DNA of 64,000 nucleotides from Theropithecus gelada (GCF_003255815.1 NC_037682.1:43298222-43362221), one strand, 5' to 3'; numbered from the stretch's first letter, positions 46,158-59,480 are shown. Notes: a model not told the origin generated them from the sequence alone. Numbers and translations are program-made.

Positions 46158-47225
46158 GCATCAAAAGAAAAAAAGAAGAAGAAATGATAGCTTGAACTTT
46201 ATCAAATTAAAAACTACTGCTTATCAAAAAGTACCATTAAGTAAGAGAAAAGGAAAACTATAGACTGGGGAAAAACATTTATAATTTAGTTAAAAATACT
46301 TGCATCTGACAAGGGACTCATAGACTGAAAATACATAGAACTCCTACAGGTCAACAAGCAAGAGACATCATCTCCATTCCCCATAGCAGACTTGAAAAGA
46401 TACTTCAAAAAGAAGGTATTCGAATGAACATTAAGTATATGAAAAAAGTGCTGAATAATATTGCTCATAAGAGAAGTGTAAATTAAAACTACTCTTCCAT
46501 CATAATGGCTAAAAATTAAAACAAGACACACAAAAACAAAACTAACGATATTGAATATTAGTAAAGGTGTAGAGCAACAAACTTGTACTTATTGCTCTTA
46601 AAAGTAAAATCACTCTTAACATTTGAAAAACTTTCAGGAAGTTTCTAATTAACTAAATATACACCTACCCTATGACCCAGCCATTCTATTGTTAAATATA
46701 TACCTAAGAGAAAAATGTTCATATGTTCACCAAAAGATGTGTACGAAATGTTTATATTACCTTAATTGTAATAGCCCTAAAATGAAAACAACCTAAATGT
46801 TTATAAACAAGAGAGTGGATAAATAGTGATATGTTTCCACGGTGAGATACTACACAGTAATACAAAAGAAAAAAAACACAATGTGGATAAATAATAAAAA
46901 CATTATTTTCAGCAAAATAAATTGTACACAAAAGAGTACTTAGCTATATGTTTTTATTTTAATTTTAGTTTCAAGAATAGGAAAAATTATTCTATGGAGA
47001 AATTAGAATAGTGACTCCCTCTGGCTGGCTGAGAAGGAGGTCATATAGACTTTGATGGACAAAAAAGAAGTTTCTGGGAGATTGACTAATGGTCACGTGG
47101 TGCATACATAGATACCAATTCATAGAACAATATGCAGAGCAGTACACAGAGCAGATTTTTGTAATAGACTATATATAAATTACATCTACATTTAAAAATA
47201 ATTAAAAAGAAAGAACAAATCAGGT
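46158..47225 (+). mobile_element. L1M ORF2 C-terminus and 3' end, right half
   Basis: Blocks are in order: 'gaactttatcaaattaaaa', 'catctgacaagggactcat', 'tatgacccagccattctatt', and a 3' UTR ending in an A-rich tail near 47220. Very degraded, with no open frame. Confidence 0.75.
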
Positions 47226-47309
47226 TGAATATTCAAAATGGTGTAGACTTTTGGCCTCCCCCCTCACTCCAGAACTATTAATGGCTGAAACCTTCTCCTG
47301 CTCTGATTT

Positions 47310-47400
47310 CTCTCTCTCCCTCTCCTCTATCTCTTCTTCTCCTCCACTCCCTTCCCCATGACTTCCCTTTTCTTTCCCCTTATTCCTCCTTATAAGATAC
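47310..47400. repeat. CT-rich polypyrimidine tract
   Basis: Nearly all bases on the plus strand are C or T for about 90 bases. Such tracts can form triplex (H-DNA). No coding function is evident. Confidence 0.8.
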
Positions 47401-47548
47401 TTATATAATTAAGGTCTTTTTTTCTCCACTGGCTGAATCCAATTTATGAGACGAGGGTGTTCAAAAAGAGAGTCATCCTAGGCAGGATAACCATGTAACT
47501 TATTGTCTAGACCAGGACACTTGTAAGAATAAAGTACGTAAGAATGCT

Positions 47549-47600
47549 CTCTCTCTCTCAATCTCTCTGTGTGTGTGTGTGTATGTATATACACAATTGT
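47549..47600. repeat. Compound microsatellite (CT)n then (GT)n
   Basis: A CT-rich run gives way to a GT run and an AT-rich flank (47590-47755) of low complexity. Confidence 0.9.
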
Positions 47601-47840
47601 ATTTATTAAAATAATTAAAATAATTTATTTATTAATATTTAACACATATTTATGTTACAATAAATCATATATTTATTACATAAATTATAAGTTATAATTT
47701 AACATGTAAGTTATAAATAACTTATATATATATTAAAACAATTAAAATTAAATTAGTGTTGAGCACAAAGAAATTTGGAAGTAATATTACTTTCCAAATT
47801 GCTTTCATTGTGTTCAAAACTATTTTCAAAAGTAAAGATG

Positions 47841-48141
47841 TGCCATGTGCAGTGCCTCACACCTGTAATCCCAGCACTTTGGGAGGCCAAGGCAGGCAGA
47901 TCACTTGAGATCAGGAGTTCAAGATAGCCTGGCCAACATGGTGAAACCCTGTCTCTACCAAAAAATACAAAAATTAGGCAGGTATGGTGGCACATGACTG
48001 TAGTTCAGCTATTTGGGAAGCTGAGGTGGGAGAATTGCTTTAACCTGGGAGGTGCAGGCTGCAGTGAGTTGAGATCATGCCACCGTGCTGCAACCTGGGC
48101 AACAGAGTGAGACCCTGTTTCCAAAAAAAAAAAAAAAAAAA
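47841..48141 (+). mobile_element. Alu (J/S type), full length
   Basis: Runs from 'tgccatgtgcagtgcctcac' to a 19-20 base A tail, with both arms. The imperfect target-site duplication is 'aaaagtaaagatg' (before) and 'aaaagtaaaaatg' (after). Confidence 0.95.
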
Positions 48142-50828
48142 GTAAAAATGCAAAAAAGTTAAAAATAACATAGATCTTTGAATGTTAAATACATAAACAG
48201 CAACCCAACCGTTTATTTTGTTGATTGAGCATTAAAAATTACATAAGCATAATAATTTTTCTTAGTATATTTTTACATACTTTAATCGTTTCTTGCTTAC
48301 ATTTAATACTGTGTCATGTATATTTATCTGAAAAGTATATTTTAATAGTCTTATTAAAGTTTTAGTAAGATTGCTTACAATCTTCTGGCTAGTAAATTTG
48401 AAAGTGCTGACACTTTCAATTAATGCTTACTCTTTTAATCATACCCTTAATAAAAAAAAATTCTCTCTACCCTGTGCAAAGATACATGTTAGGCTCAGAG
48501 CATGTTATTCTAATGAAGTGTATTGTCAGTTCTAACTTTTATTTTGTAAAATGTATAAATGTTTCAGCCAAACGTCTTCCTTGTACTCTTATTATACCTT
48601 AATTCATAGTGCTTCTCTTTTTTACATACTTTTATAAGACAAACTCATTCAATTAGTGGTCTCTATTATTATTCTGCATACTTAGTCGAAATTACATATT
48701 GTAACATAGTAGGACTTCTAGTTTCATTATAATTTGGCACAGAATATAAATACAGTATATATACAGTTGAAATTAAGATCACTATCAAAAGACTTTCTCC
48801 AAAAGGCAAGATCTTTCCAAGTGCCATTGTAAAATCTAAAAATTATATTAGTGCATAATTTGCATCCTTATTGTTTGATTTGTTTAGTTTCTTGCTTTTA
48901 TAATGTTCTTTTATCATTTTGATAATTCATTGTTGAATATTTTAATTACAATTTTCAAAAAAGATTTTTTAGAAGATATCAATTTTTAGAGGACTTTTTT
49001 TTTTAACAATAAAGCTAAATAATATTAAGGATTTCAGATTTATTTACAAGATAGTTCTTAAAAAGACTCTTGTTGATAAAGGACAGTATAGAGAGCAGTT
49101 ATGGTCTGCCATCCTAAAGCATTATTTTTGTATTTAACATAAAATTTATCTCAAAAGTGTTGTAGTTTATCACTTTGTACATCTTTCTTTCTGTGTATGT
49201 GTATATACACACATATGCATTGGTAAATATATGCAATTACAACTTTTATTTGAATTAGTGGAATAACACAGTTTAAGACACATGTAAATTATATTATTAG
49301 TACAATTAATTCCAATTATATTTCTGTCCTAAAAATCTCTACAAACCTTGTTTGTTATCATAACATTATGGTTCTATCAAAATTTCTATTCATATTATCA
49401 CCACAATAACGTTTTTTAAATTTTGAACTTTTAAGTTGAATTTGCAATATTAAAAGTAATGTCAGATCCTTCATCTTTTAGAGAACAAACACCAAAATGC
49501 CTTACTTTGATTCCATGAATGGGTTAAAATTATTGAAATATTATTGAACTTACATGACTTCCTATTTAAAGTTGATATAAATGTTTCATCATTTAAAACT
49601 GTTTGTAAAATTCTTCTGCTAATGGAGCAAATGCATTAGCTACTCCTTGAATTTCATATATGTCCAAGATAACTTGGAATTGAACGTGAGCAAATTTAAT
49701 TTTGAAGAATAGTAATGCAATCTAACTGAGCAGTCATGCTTCATATAGTGATATATAACATACAATTTACATATCACAAACTTAACATTACATAAATTTG
49801 CTGATGATAAGTTGTCATCTTTGTGTACATTTTTTCTGACTGACTTTTGAAGGTGACATTGATACCTCAACAGATTTATGTTTTTCTCTGGTCACTAACA
49901 TCACCCTGGCCCCCATGATGGTTTATAAATATTGACATAAAACTTGTGCAAGTAATATAAACACAGTCAACTTTTGTGAGAAAATGAAGTTCTGTGTCTA
50001 AAATTTTTTACAAACATCTTTTTATTGTTAACACATTGTTGCCAAAGGGATTATTACAAAATAAATATAAATGTTACAAAATAATAAAATAGTTTTAGAA
50101 TTATAACATTATATGTGACAAAACCATTTTAGCAAGAATATTCTGGATACTCTATCTAATCTATGGCAGAATTTCTCAGCCTGTATTTCACACACAGGTT
50201 TCATGTATAATCCAGTTATAATATTTATTGATTTGTACTAACCCTACCAACTGTTGATCTGGTGGATATAAACATTTTGAATGCCATAGTACAGTAAAAT
50301 TGGCTAACTCATCTAGTGGCAGGCATAACAGAACCAAAAAGTAATCCACTACTACCTCAAACTGAAGAGTTAGTTCTCCCAGGCTGCTTCAGTCTGAGGT
50401 CACTTTGTTTTATGAATGAGTATCCCATATAGTGTTCTTGAAATGGAACTCCTTGAAAAATTTAAGAAAGAACCAGAGAGGGGTCTTCACAGGTCATATT
50501 TGAGATTTATTCTCCTATTACAGTGAGAATTCTGTTGACTGCCCATCTGTCTCATACACTACAGGGAGAAACCTCGGCAGATGCTGGGAGCACAAAGCAA
50601 AGGTCTACTAAACCTATTCCAGCATTCTTTAATACACTTGTTAATAATAAAACTTCATAAAAATATGGACAAATGTTTAACAATGTAGGAGGCCAGACAC
50701 ATCCATGGATACAGTTTCAGGTAAACTGGAATGTATGGTTACTTTACTTACTTTTAGTTTCTGTCTCACTTGGAAGGTTATCATCTTTAGACTTTTTGTG
50801 ACTGTAGTGAACCAAAGAGGACAGAAAT
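48142..50828. other. Unassigned AT-rich sequence
   Basis: About 2.7 kb with no repeat or gene that I can defend. A 76-codon minus-strand frame (49640-49870) has no motif I know. Alternating TG/TA around 49195-49235 is a short imperfect microsatellite. Confidence 0.4.
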
Positions 50829-50839
50829 AAAAGCATAGT

Positions 50840-52222
50840 GGTGGGTAGCCACGATGGCCTAAGAGAGGCAGCTGTGGTCTGCCTGGCTCTCATGGAGAAC
50901 AAAAACATTAGTGAATTCTACATTTTTAACTGAGGTATCCAGGTTCTAGCACTGGAACTGACTAGATGATTGGTGTGATCCATGGAGAGTGATGAAAAGC
51001 AGGGTGGAGTGATGGCCCACCCAGGAGCAACACGGTACCAGAGGGGCCCCTACACCCAGCTAAGGGAGGTGGTGAGTAATTGTGTGACCCTGCCCAGGAA
51101 TACATGCTTTGCCACGAATTTGTACAACCCGCAGATCAGGAGACCCTCTCATGAGCTCACTCCACCGGGGTCTTGGGTCTGCAGCACAGAGCTGTGTGGA
51201 GTCTCAGCAGCCACTCAGGCCTGCACAAAGTCCCAGGAGGTTTGCATTCCCCAGCCCCTGGAATAGTAGTGAGACAGTAGATCCTCTCTTCATTCCCCTA
51301 GGAACGGACTGAAGCTAGGGAAACAAGCAGTGTCCTTCTGCGGGCCCCACTCCCACAGCACCTCGCAAGTTATGACCCACTGACTTGGAATATCAGCCGG
51401 CCAGAAGCACCAGACTGGAGACTGCCTGATATAACTGAGTTCCTGGGGGGATAAGCAGCTGCTGCCTCTGCGGCTCCAGTTCACAATTTTGGCCTGCCAG
51501 CTCTGGGGAGTCTAGCTGTTCCAGACAGGGAGAAATTCCCCACAACACAGCACAGCACAGCTGTTGTGACAGATCGTGGCCAGACTGCCTCTTTAAGTGG
51601 GACCCTGATGCATCCCTCCTCACTGGGCAGGTCCTCCCTGTGATAATGTCAGCAACTCCAGCTTGGGTTTTACGAACGGAACTCTGATCTCTTCCTGAGA
51701 CAGAGCCACCAGGGGGATGAGTGGCCAGCATATCTGCAGATCAGCTGGCAGCCTTTCCTGCCTGCTGACTCTGGAATGTCCCAGAAATCTGGATGAGGAG
51801 GGTTCCTGCCAGCACAGCACACCCACTTTGGCAAGGGTCAGCCAGACTGCTTCTTTAAGTGAGTTCCTGATCCTGTTTCTCCTGACTGGGTGAGACCCCC
51901 AATAGCGGTCTCCAGACACCTCCTACAGGAACATTTGGATTGGCATCAGGTCAGTGCTCCCCTGGAACAGAGCTCCCAAGAAAGGAGCAGGCTGTTTTGC
52001 AGCCTTCACCAGTGAGACCTCCAGATGTGGGAAAGTCTAAGGCAACTAAAATCTGGAGTGGACCATCAGCAATCTGTAGCAGCACTATGGAAGAGAGGCC
52101 TCACTCTTAAAAGAAAGACAAAGAGAAAATAACAATAGCAAGATCAACAAAAGAAGAACCCACAAAAACCCCATTCAAAGGTCAGCAACCTCAATAACCA
52201 AAAGTAGATAAGCCCACAAAGA
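50840..52222 (+). promoter_or_regulatory. L1P 5' UTR (internal promoter region)
   Basis: About 1.4 kb of GC-richer sequence before ORF1. In L1 it holds an internal promoter that needs no upstream sequence, plus an antisense promoter in some subfamilies. The frames within it (50982-51266 and its minus-strand shadows) are not genes. Activity is not implied by sequence alone. Confidence 0.75.
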
Positions 52223-53260
52223 TGAGAAAGAATCAATCCAAAAATGCTGACAACTCTAAAATGCCAGAGTGCCTCTTCTCTTCTAAATGATCATAACACC
52301 TCGCCAGCAAGGACACAGAACTGGGTGGAGGCTGAGATGGATGAATTGACAGAAGTAGGCTTCAGAAGGTGGGCAATAGCAAAATTCACTGAGCTAAAGG
52401 AACATATTCTAACCCAATGCAAAGAATCTAAGTAAGAATCATGATAAAAGATTACAGGAGCTAATTACCAGAATTGCCAGTTTAGAAAGGAACATAAATG
52501 GCCTGCTGGAGCTGAAAAACACAAAATGAGAACATCACAGTAAAATCACAAGTATCAATAGCCGTATAGACCAAGTGGAGGAAAGAATCTCAAACTTAAA
52601 GACTATCTTTCTGAAGTAAGACAGGAAGACAATAATTGAGAAAAAGTAATGAAAAGGAACAAACAAAACCTTTGAGAACTATGAGATTATGTAAAAAGAC
52701 TGAATCTGTCACTTATTGGGGTACATAAAAGAGACAGGAAGAATGGAACCATGTTGGAAAACATACTTCAGGATATCATCCAGGAGAACTTCCCCAACCT
52801 AGCAAGACAGGTCAACATTCAAATTCAGGAAATACAGAGAACCCCAGTAACATACTCCATGAGAAGAACAACCCCAAGACACATAATCATCAGATTATCC
52901 AATGTTGAAATGCAATAACAAATATTAAGTGCAGTCAGAGAGAAAGGCCAGGTCACCTGTAAAGGTAAGCCCATCAGCTAACAGCAGATCTCTCAGCAGA
53001 AACCCTATGAACAAGAAAAGATTGGGGGCCAAGAGTCAGCATTCTTGAAGAAAATCGAATTTCCAACCCAGAATTTAATATGTGGCCAAATTAAACTTCA
53101 TAAGCTAAGGGGAAATAAAATCCTTTTTGGAAAAGCAAATGCAGAGGGAATTTGTCACCACCAGACCTGCCTTGCAAGAGCCCCTGAAGGAAACACTAAT
53201 TATGAAAAGGAAAAACTTAGTAGCCTCTACAAAAACACACTGAAGTACTCAGACCAGTGA
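52223..53260 (+). pseudogene. L1 ORF1 remnant
   Basis: Length is close to the 338-codon ORF1 of L1. Open pieces include 52244-52435, whose 'EMDELTEVGFRRW' is typical of the ORF1 N-terminal region, and 53045-53260 with the C-terminal-domain end. ORF1 encodes the L1 RNA-binding chaperone. Here in-frame stops and a frameshift break it. Confidence 0.9.
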
Positions 53261-53955
53261 CACTATGAAGCAACTCCATAAACAATTCTGCAAAATAGCC
53301 AGCTAGCATCATGATGACAGGATCAAATTCACACTTAAAAATATTAATCTTAAATATAAATGGGCTAAATGCCTTAATTAAAAGACACAGAATGGCAAGC
53401 TGAATAAAGAGTCCAGATCCATTGGTGTGTGGTAAGAGACACATCTCACATACAAAGACACATGTAGGCTCAAAATAAAGGCATGGAGGAAAATTTACTA
53501 AGCAAATGGAAAACAGGAAAATTCAGGGGTTGCAATCCTAGTATCTGATAAAACAGACTACAAACCAACAAAAACCAAAAAAGACAAAAAAGGAGATTAC
53601 ATAATTGTAAAGGGTGCCATTCACCAAGAAGAGCTAACTCTTCTAAATATATATGCAACCAATATAGGAGCACCCAGATTCATGAAGCATGTTCTTAGAA
53701 ATTTACAAAAAGATTTTGACTCCCACACAGTAATAGTGGGAGACTTTAATACCCCGCTGACAATATTAGACAAATCATCAAGACAGAAAATTAACAAAGA
53801 TATTCAGAACCTGAACTCAGCTCTGGATCAAGTGGACCTGATAGATATCTACAGAATTCTCCACCCAAAAACAATAGAATACACATTTTTCTCATCACCA
53901 CATGACACTTACTCTAAGATTGATCGCATAATTGGAAGTAAAACACTCCTCAGCA

Positions 53956-53992
53956 AATGCAAAAAACAAAAACAAAAACAAAAACAAACCCT
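53956..53992. repeat. (AAAAAC)n expansion in L1 ORF2
   Basis: Four or so hexamer units stand where L1 normally has a non-repetitive codon run. The expansion is local to this copy. Confidence 0.85.
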
Positions 53993-56500
53993 GGAATTAT
54001 AACAAACTGTATTTCAGATCACAGTGCGATCAAATTAGAACTCAAGATTAAGAAACACACCTAAAACCAAGCAACTACATGGAAAATTGAACAACCTGCT
54101 CCTGACTCTTGCATAAATAATGAAATTGAGGCAGAAATCAAGAAGTTATTTGAAACTAAGGAGAACAAAGAGACAACATACCAGAATCTCTGGGGCGCAG
54201 CTAAAAGCAGTGTTAAGAAGGACATTTATAGCAGTAAATGCCCACACCAAAAAGCTAGAAAGATCTCAAATGGACAATTTGACATCACAACTAAAAGAAC
54301 TAGAGAGCCAAGAGCAAACAAACCCCAAAGCTAGCAGAAGACAAGAAATACCCAGATCAGAGTGGAATTGAAGATCAGAGTGGAACTCAAGAAAATGGAG
54401 ACATGAAAAACCCTTCAAAATATCAAAAAATCCAAGAGCTGGATTTCTGAAATAATTAATAAAATAGATTGACCACTAGCCAGTCTAATAAAGAAAGGAG
54501 AGAAGAATCAAACACATACAATCAGAAATGATAAGAGGGATATCACCATTGACCCCACAGAAATACAAACAACCATCAGAAAATACTATAAACCCCACTA
54601 TGCAAATAAACTAGAAAATCTAGAAGAAATTGATAAATTTCTAGACACATACACCCTCCCAAGACTGAGCCAGAAAGAAGTTGAATCCCTAAACAGACCA
54701 ATAACAAGTGCTGAAATTGAGGCAGTAAAAAATAGCCTCCCAACCAAAAAAACTCCGGACCAGACAGATTTATAGCTGAATTCTACTAGAGGTACAAAGA
54801 GGAGCTGAAAGCTTTCCTACTGAAACTATTCCAAACAATTGAAAAGGAGAGACTCCTCTGTAACTCTATGAGGCCAGCATCATTCTCATATCAAAGCCTG
54901 ATGGAGATACAACAAAAAAGGAACTTTAGACCAATATTCCTGATGAACATCGATGTAAAAATCCTTAATAAGATACTGGCAAACTGAATCCAGTAGCCCA
55001 TCAAAAAGCTTATCCTCCATGGTCAAACTGGCTTCCCCCCCAGCATGCCAGGTTGGTTCAAGATACACAAATCAATAAATGTAATCCATCACATAAATAG
55101 AACTAAAGATAAAACCACATGATTATATCAATAGGTGCAGAAAAGGCCTTCGATAAAATTCAACATCCCTTCATGTTAAAAATTCTCAGTAAATTAGGTA
55201 TCAATGGAGCATACCTCAAAATAGTAAGAGCCATATACAACAAACCCACAGAGAATATCACACTGAATGGGCAAAAGCTGGAAGTATTCTCCTTGAAAAC
55301 TGGCACAAGGCAAGGATGCACTCTCTCACCGCTCCTGTTCAATACAGTATTTGAAGTTCTGCCCAGGGCAGTCAGGCAACGGAAAGAAATAAAGCATATT
55401 CAAACAGGAAGAGAAAACGCCAATTCACCTTTGTTTGAAGATGATGTACTTCTATATCTAGAAAACCCCATCATCTCAACCCAAAAGCTTCTTAAGCTGA
55501 TAAGCGACTTCAAGAAAGTATCAGGATACAAAATCAATGTGCAAAAATTTCCTATACACCACCAACAGGTATGCAGAGAGCCAAATCATGAATTAACTCC
55601 CATTTACAATTGCTACAAAGAGAATAAAATACCTAGGAATACAGTTAACAAAGAAAGTGAAGAACCTCTTCAAGTAGAACTGCAAACCACTGCTCAAGGA
55701 AATCAGAGAAGACAAATGGAAAAATATTCCATGCTGGTGAATAGAAGAATCAATATCGTGAAAGTGGCCATACTGCCCAAAGTAATTTATAGATTCAATG
55801 CTATTCCCATTAAGCCACCACTGACATTCTTCACAGAATTAGAAAAAAAAAACTATTTTAAAATTCATATGGAACCACAAAAGAGCCCACATAGCCAAGA
55901 CAATCCCAAGCAAAAAGAATGAAGCTGAAGGTGTCACACTACCCAATTTCAAAATATGCTACAAAGCTACAATAACCAAAACAGTCTGGCACCATTACAA
56001 AAACAGACACATAGACCAAGGGAACAGAATAGATAATTCAGAAATAGGACTGCACACCTACAACCATCTGATCTTCAGCAAACCTGACAATGAGCAATGG
56101 GGAACAGATTCCCTATATAATAAATGGTGCTGGGAGAACTGGCTAGCCATATGCAGAAAATTGAAACTGGATACCTTCCTTACATTTTATATAAAAAATA
56201 ACTCTAGATAGATTAAAGACTTAAATGTAAAACCCAAAAGTCTAGAAACACTAGAAGAAAATCTAGGAGATACCATTAAGGACACAGGCACAGGCAAAAA
56301 TTCCATGACCAAAACACCAAAAACAATTGCAATAAAATAAAAAGTTGACAGTTGGGATCTAATTAAACTAAAGGGCTTCTGCACAGCAAAAGAAACTATC
56401 ATCAGAGTGAACAAACAACCTACAGAAGGAGAGAAAATTTGTGTAATCTATCTATCTGACAAAGGTCTAATATCCAGAGTCTACAGGGAACTTAAACAGA

Positions 56501-56523
56501 TTTACACACACACACACACACAA
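56501..56523. repeat. (CA)n run in L1 ORF2 C-terminal region
   Basis: About ten CA units replace the ordinary 'tttacaag' stretch of L1 ORF2. It is a local microsatellite that breaks the frame. Confidence 0.9.
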
Positions 56524-57159
56524 AATAAAAAAAAACAACCCCATTAAAAAGTGGGCAAAGGATATGAACAGAGAGGTCTTAAAAGAAGACATTTATACAG
56601 CCAACAAACATATGAGAAAAAGCTCAACATCACTGATCATTAGAGAAACGCAATTCAAATCCACAATGAGATACCATCTCATGTCAGTCAGAATGGTGAT
56701 TATTAAAAAGTCAAGAAATAACAGATGCTGGCAAGGTTGCAAAGAAAAAGGAATGCTTTTTTACTCTTGGTGGGAATATAAATTAGCTCAACCATTGTGG
56801 AAGACAGTGTGGTCATTCCTCAAAGACCTAGAAGTAAAAATACCGTTTGACCCAGCAATCTCATTACTGGGTGTATAAGTGCATGCATACATGTATATAA
56901 AGATACATGCATGTATATGTTCATTGCAGCACTATTCATAATAGCAAAGACATGGAATCAACCTAAATGTCCATTAATGACACACTGGATAAAGAAAATG
57001 TGGTATGTATACACCATGGAATACTATGCAGCCATAAAAAGGAATGAGCTGATGTCCTTTGCAGGGATATGGATGAAGCTGGAAGTCATTAACCTCAGCA
57101 AACTAACTCAGGAAAATAAAGCCAAACACTGCATGTTCTCACTTATAAGTGGGAGCTGA

Positions 57160-57400
57160 ATGATGAGAACACATGGATACATGGTGGGGAACAACATACA
57201 CTGGGTACTGTCGTTGGGAGTGGGGGAGGGAGAGCATCAGGAAAAATAGTTAATGAATGCTGGATTTAATACATAGGTGAAGGGTTGATCTGTGCAGCAA
57301 ATCATATGGCACATGTTGAACTATGTAACAAACCTGCACATCCTTTACATGTACCCTGGAACGTAAAATAAAATTTGATGAAAAAAATGTTAAATAATAA
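57160..57400 (+). other. L1P 3' UTR with G-rich run and A tail
   Basis: The segment from the ORF2 stop to the tail includes a G-rich run near 57213-57232 (GGG, GGGGG, GGG), then a polyadenylation-type 'aaaataaaa' near 57364. It is flanked on the right by the duplicated target site. Confidence 0.8.
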
Positions 57401-57411
57401 AAAAGCATAGT

Positions 57412-57654
57412 TAAGGAGAGGGATGAATTGAATACTTAGGGTAAATGTTCCCTAAATTAGAAAATGCATTATGCAAAAGGAACACTGATAAAGTACAGAC
57501 AAACATATTATGATTCATATCTAATTTAGGGAAATACTGAAGAAACATAGTGAGGTGTATGTGTCAGGGTATATATAAGATTGGAAACTTAGTCTATGAA
57601 CCCTGAGCATTAAATAGGATACAGTGAACTTTAATGATAGATAACAATAACAAA
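57412..57654. other. Unassigned sequence
   Basis: Short unique-looking stretch between the L1 and a MIR. Nothing supportable. Confidence 0.4.
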
Positions 57655-57865
57655 AGAATTTACTCATTGAGATACTACATGGGCTAGGCACTCATTAAGT
57701 AGCTAATTTATACAACTAATGGAGGAGATTTATATCAATTTCTCCATTACCTAGATGAGAAATACGAAGATAAAGAAGGAGTAAGAAACTACTAGGTAGA
57801 AATACTAGAATTGAAACCCAGATCTGTTATGTTCTAACACACACACATTCTTCTACTATGCCTCT
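57655..57865 (-). repeat. MIR SINE, antisense
   Basis: 'tactacatgggctaggcact', 'ttacctagatgagaaatac' and 'agaattgaaacccagatctg' (the box-B region in reverse) are in the right order. Confidence 0.7.
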
Positions 57866-59361
57866 CTAACCTCACTACTCCTTTTATGTAGAACTACACT
57901 GCTTAAATTTTATGAATTAAAAACAACCCAAAGCTTCCCATTCAGCATTTCATCCACTCTCCCAAATTTGTCATTTATATCGACTCATGCTTGCATAACC
58001 AGAAAATTAAAAGCAGTTGAGTCACTTGAATATGTGAGCCATCTTTGCTCACTCCAGAATCTGTGTCTCTTGTCTCACACTAACTCCATTCTATGGCCAC
58101 TGATGGCAAAATCTGCTACCTTATAGAGTCTAAGATGTATTGCCAGATCCTTGTTCCACTACTGAGTTCCCTTGTTTTGGGTTTTGTAACAAACAACAAC
58201 AACAAAAAAAAGCAAAAAAAAAAAAAACAAAAAAAACAACCAAAAAAACCCATCTCTTTCTCAAATTATGGAATTTAACATTTTTATTCAAACCGAAATT
58301 GAATCTTAATTATTGTGCTCTGTACTGCCCCTTTAGAAAGTTTTTTTCTTTCTCAATAACATAGGAAAGGCACCATAAAAAAGAGAGCAAAAGAATTCTC
58401 AGCATACCTACCATTTTAAATCTAAACTTCACTTTGTCTTGCTCTTGAAATTTTCAGTATCTCACTTTATTAGCTGCTCCTCCTATTTCTTGCTTTACTT
58501 TTGTATTTAGGGCTCAGTGTTATTTTCCTGGACCTAATCAAGGCTTCCTCTTAATAATATTAGTTTATTTTCTCTTTAGAACACTCATAAATTGACTCCT
58601 CTCTATGGGTATATTTGCACAATTTGCTCCTACCTCACAGACCCAATATTTCCTAAGCAAATACAACATGATTCAAAATTAATAGTTCTTATTCAGAGAC
58701 TGTATAATTTGACTTTAGCACAGGAATATTAAAATTCAAATAGTGCCCTGCCCCAAAGTAGCTTTAACTCAGTTTTATCTGCCTATGTCTAAAGGCCTGA
58801 AGAAAATGCGCTTGTAAATAGTTGGGGGTTGAGACTTTTGGTCTTGTCTACATCCACATAAAGAAAATTAATGAAACCATAAACTTTTAGGGGTGATGAC
58901 CTGGCTGACTGCAGATAGAATTCAGTCTTCTCAAAGAGTGAGTGATGATATTATTAAACCACATCTGGCAGAGATTTAAAAATCTGTACCCTTTCTTAGT
59001 TCCTCGTAAACTATGAAGGAATAGTAATCTATCCTTTCGTAATTTCTTTTAAGCAGAAACAACCACCTTGATGGACTTCAGGGGCCTATATGGCAGGCTG
59101 ATTGACACATGCACAGCAGGAGAAACTTGCATCTGCACAGTCTGGGAATTGTCTAGGCCCTTGCCCAAGGAAGACACACAGATTGTCCATATGAAGGAGT
59201 TGGAGTCTCTTCTCCACCATTTCTCTGCTTCTAGAATAAAAACAAATTCTTAATCATATAATTTTATATTTTTGCCATGTACTAACTGTGTCACTGTTGC
59301 TTACTCTTTGTCACATAATAATTGTTCAATGTTGGAAAACAGTTGCAATCTCTTCGACCCT
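57866..59361. other. Unassigned sequence with an A-rich tract
   Basis: 58189-58250 is an A-rich (AAC)n/(A)n low-complexity tract. No Alu body is attached. I recognise no other repeat or gene. The 61-codon plus-strand frame 59068-59253 has no motif. Confidence 0.4.
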
Positions 59362-59480
59362 ATTTTTTAAAATCTTTTTACCATAATTTATTTTTAAAAT
59401 AGCAACATGAAATTTACCATCTTAACCATTTTAAAATGTATAGCCAGTAGTGTTAAGTATATTCTCATTGATTTATGCAT
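59362..59480 (-). mobile_element. L1M 3' end, antisense
   Basis: 'gaaatttaccatcttaacca' and 'agtgttaagtatattctc' are the reverse of the L1M 3' terminus. Only about 120 bases remain. Confidence 0.7.

Larger units (their letters stand above)
53314..57159 (+). pseudogene. L1 ORF2 remnant (endonuclease, reverse transcriptase)
   Basis: About 3.85 kb, close to the 1275-codon ORF2. It begins 'MTGSNSHLKILILNINGLNA' at 53314. The endonuclease piece 53682-54002 keeps 'GDFNTPL' and 'YSKIDRI'. The reverse transcriptase piece 55119-55922 keeps 'AFDKIQ' and 'TRQGC', but the catalytic box is FEDD, not FADD (55434-55445). The C-terminal piece 56564-56878 and the end 56911-57159 are also open. Multiple stops separate these pieces, so the ORF is dead. 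A (AAAAAC)n run at about 53960-53990 is an expansion inside the endonuclease region. Confidence 0.95.
50840..57400 (+). mobile_element. Full-length L1P, dead, with target-site duplication
   Basis: A complete element of about 6.56 kb: 5' UTR (50840-52222), ORF1 remnant (52223-53260), ORF2 remnant (53314-57159), 3' UTR and an A-rich tail. The target-site duplication 'aaaagcatagt' flanks it at 50829-50839 and 57401-57411, so both ends are intact. Compared with an L1PA of the 5.9-6.0 kb kind, the 5' UTR is longer. The 3' UTR phrases ('taacaaacctgcacatcc', 'gtaccctggaac') fit an older L1PA/L1PB. Many stops and frameshifts make it inactive. Confidence 0.95.

Noticed and set aside
50840..52222. GC-richer L1 5' UTR as a CpG island or host promoter
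   Set aside because: It is part of a complete L1. The CpG density does not look island-like by eye, and the element is decayed.
55119..55922. 267-codon open frame
   Set aside because: It is the reverse transcriptase part of the L1P ORF2, not a host gene. It is annotated as a pseudogene inside that element.
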